A stretch of 64,000 nt of DNA from Coffea arabica (lineage: Eukaryota > Streptophyta > Magnoliopsida > Gentianales > Rubiaceae). The stretch lies in the NCBI RefSeq assembly GCF_036785885.1, contig NC_092323.1:15322501-15386500 (forward strand), in the 5' to 3' direction. Both the position numbers and the translations under genes were made by a program. The notes beneath the pieces are model-generated. The model was given only the letters and a program-made list of their open reading frames with translations. It was not told where the DNA came from and did no database searches. This document shows, piece after piece, positions 62,601 through 64,000 of the stretch; positions within the stretch are counted from its first letter, which is position 1; each line of letters begins with the position of its first letter.

Positions 62601-63569
62601 TAAATCATCATCAATCACCCAATTATCTTCTAAAATCATGCTATTTGATTCTTGAATCATTAAACCTATAAAACATGAAGTTTTCACCATAAAAATCCAT
62701 AGAAATGTAATTTTTACCACTTTAACCATAAAATGCATTTTTCACTAGAACCCTACTTAATTAGCCATAAAAGTAACTAAAACACACCAAAACTAACTAA
62801 TGAAACACATTTAAAACACGTAAAATATACACTTATCACACGACCTTAAAAATGCGACCTTAGGTCTTGTATTCCACCCTACATTTTCTCCTTTACAAGT
62901 TTGCACTTTTTGGGTCGAATTCATCCTTGCTCTGTTTTTTATCCAATTTCAATCATATTTTTCTTAATGATAAAGGTTGACCTAGCTCTTGTACAAAACA
63001 CATCAAGAATCATTCAATTTGGAGCTCTGTGGATCGCAAAATGACCAAAATACCCTCAACTAGTCAGAACTCTATTTCAACTTTCGACCATAAAAATGCA
63101 CTTCTATATTTTGCCTTTTTGATAATGAAAATGACTGAACTGGACTTTGATGTCCCACATCAAATGTAGATCCATCTCTTAACTTCAAAATGGTATGAGA
63201 ATCACCTCAATCCGATACTTGTAGCTCAAGATATAGCCGAAATACGAAAATATATCAAAGCTGTGAAATTCCTTTCTTTTGTTCTTGTTTGCATTCTATC
63301 TTTGCACTTCATGTCTTCTTTAAGCTATTTCAAATCATCAATAATTATTCAAATATGTTCTCAATTCATGCCATTTGATGATTGAATTCTTAAACCTACA
63401 AAACATGAAGTTTTCACCATTAAAATCCATAGAAATATAATTTTTCACACTTAAACCACAAAATGCATATTTTCACTAGAAACTTAGTTAATTAACTATA
63501 AAAATAGTTAAAACACATCAAAACTAACTAATAAAATATGCTAAAAACATATAAAATATGCACTTATCA
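59679..63569 (-). mobile_element. LTR-like repeat X3 in the P450-3 intron, host of X2
   Basis: Minus-strand reading starts TGATAAGTGCATATTTTA and ends CCCTGCACTCGTCA. Flanks gttag (59674-59678) and gtaag (63570-63574) are a 5-bp duplication with one change. Without X2 the length is about 1.94 kb. The opposite intron site in P450-1 and P450-2 is empty. No coding frame. Confidence 0.75.
60891..62838 (-). mobile_element. LTR-like repeat X2, 1948 bp, nested in X3
   Basis: Minus-strand start TGATAAGTGTATATTTTA, end CGCGCACGCCA. Perfect 5-bp duplication cacga (60886-60890 and 62839-62843). TG...CA ends plus a 5-bp duplication fit a solo LTR. No internal domains; internal family features (gggtcgatcccacaggg at 61017, TATA-leader complement near 61880) are shared with X1 and X3. 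Confidence 0.82.
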
Positions 63570-64000
63570 GTAAGACATTGTTGGCCATGTACAGTCAATT
63601 TGCAACTTAAAAAGTTTGTGGGTAAAGTCAGTTTGCAACTCAAGAAGTTCATTAGAAGTTGAGTTTTGCTGATAAGTACATTGGTTCTATTCATTTGTTT
63701 ATTCTTTCCGAAATTATTATAATATCCATGACAGTGAGATTTATTTCACATTCCAGCGGGAAGCGCAAATAATAATTCTTAAGAAATTCCAAGCCTATTA
63801 TAAGCAATTTTTTTGGTGCCATGCTTGTGCAAGAAATAGCCACTTTTTTTTTTGCAATTTTTTAGGTTATTCTCTAAACACGGTTTTAAATAATTTTTAT
63901 TTTTTGTTATTACGTTGTCGTCCAGATATCACATCCACAACATTGAAACATAAATAAGTTTAAGAACTTCAATAATTGGACTAAGTTTCTTGCTGCACTT

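Larger units (their letters stand above)
58913..64000 (+). pseudogene. Cytochrome P450 copy 3, pseudogene, exon 2 beyond window
   Basis: Exon 1 remnant is 58913-59426, intron from 59427 to the window edge. Defects seen: codon 8 is TAG in place of Trp; 393 bp (131 codons, residues about 13-143, including hinge, C-helix and most of the N-terminal half) are missing between two actcg motifs; an extra G in tcttgggggaaaac (near 59090) leads to a stop at about 59103. The rest follows residues 144-302 of the intact copies. Intron 1 carries LTR-like repeat X3 with X2 nested in it; the last part (63570-64000) matches the P450-2 intron, including the stretch absent from P450-1. Confidence 0.93.

Overview
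This is plant nuclear DNA, almost certainly from a eudicot. It is AT-rich, its genes have plant introns, and it is dominated by plant-type transposable elements (Ty1/copia, Ty3/gypsy LTRs, Mutator-like, hAT, PIF/Harbinger, a SINE). I cannot name the species from sequence alone.

Layout. (1) 1-11944 is a nest of retrotransposons: a gypsy-type solo LTR (2687-6909) sits inside the integrase region of a minus-strand copia element (1-9576), which itself interrupts the integrase region of a second minus-strand copia element (9577-11944). (2) 12741-17859 holds a complete seven-exon gene for a WAT1/nodulin MtN21-type (EamA) membrane transporter, whose 3.2-kb fourth intron carries three different foldback elements. 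(3) 18955-64000 is a tandem array of cytochrome P450 genes of the CYP71 clan (best match from memory: CYP92 family). Two copies are intact (20939-23070 and 38048-40269; 511 aa each; 9 amino-acid differences). A third (58913 onward) is a decayed pseudogene. A downstream block at 18955-20657 is the tail of an earlier unit.

Each array unit reads P450, a spacer MITE, block D, block E, then the next P450 promoter. Comparing units gives an empty site for most insertions, so several elements can be bounded to the base: an hAT element, a PIF/Harbinger element with decayed ORF1 and transposase, three Mutator-like elements with 9-bp target duplications (two resemble Pack-MULEs carrying an ATG-first exon; one is a 3.25-kb giant foldback), a TNT1-like copia element with 547-bp LTRs about 8% diverged, a SINE, and ~2-kb LTR-like repeats, one nested in another.

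Working genes: I support three probably functional protein-coding genes (one transporter, two P450s). Everything else is mobile DNA, decayed gene fragments or non-coding spacer. The P450s would act on the cytoplasmic face of the ER membrane in specialised metabolism; the transporter appears unrelated in function. I saw no rRNA, tRNA or CRISPR feature.
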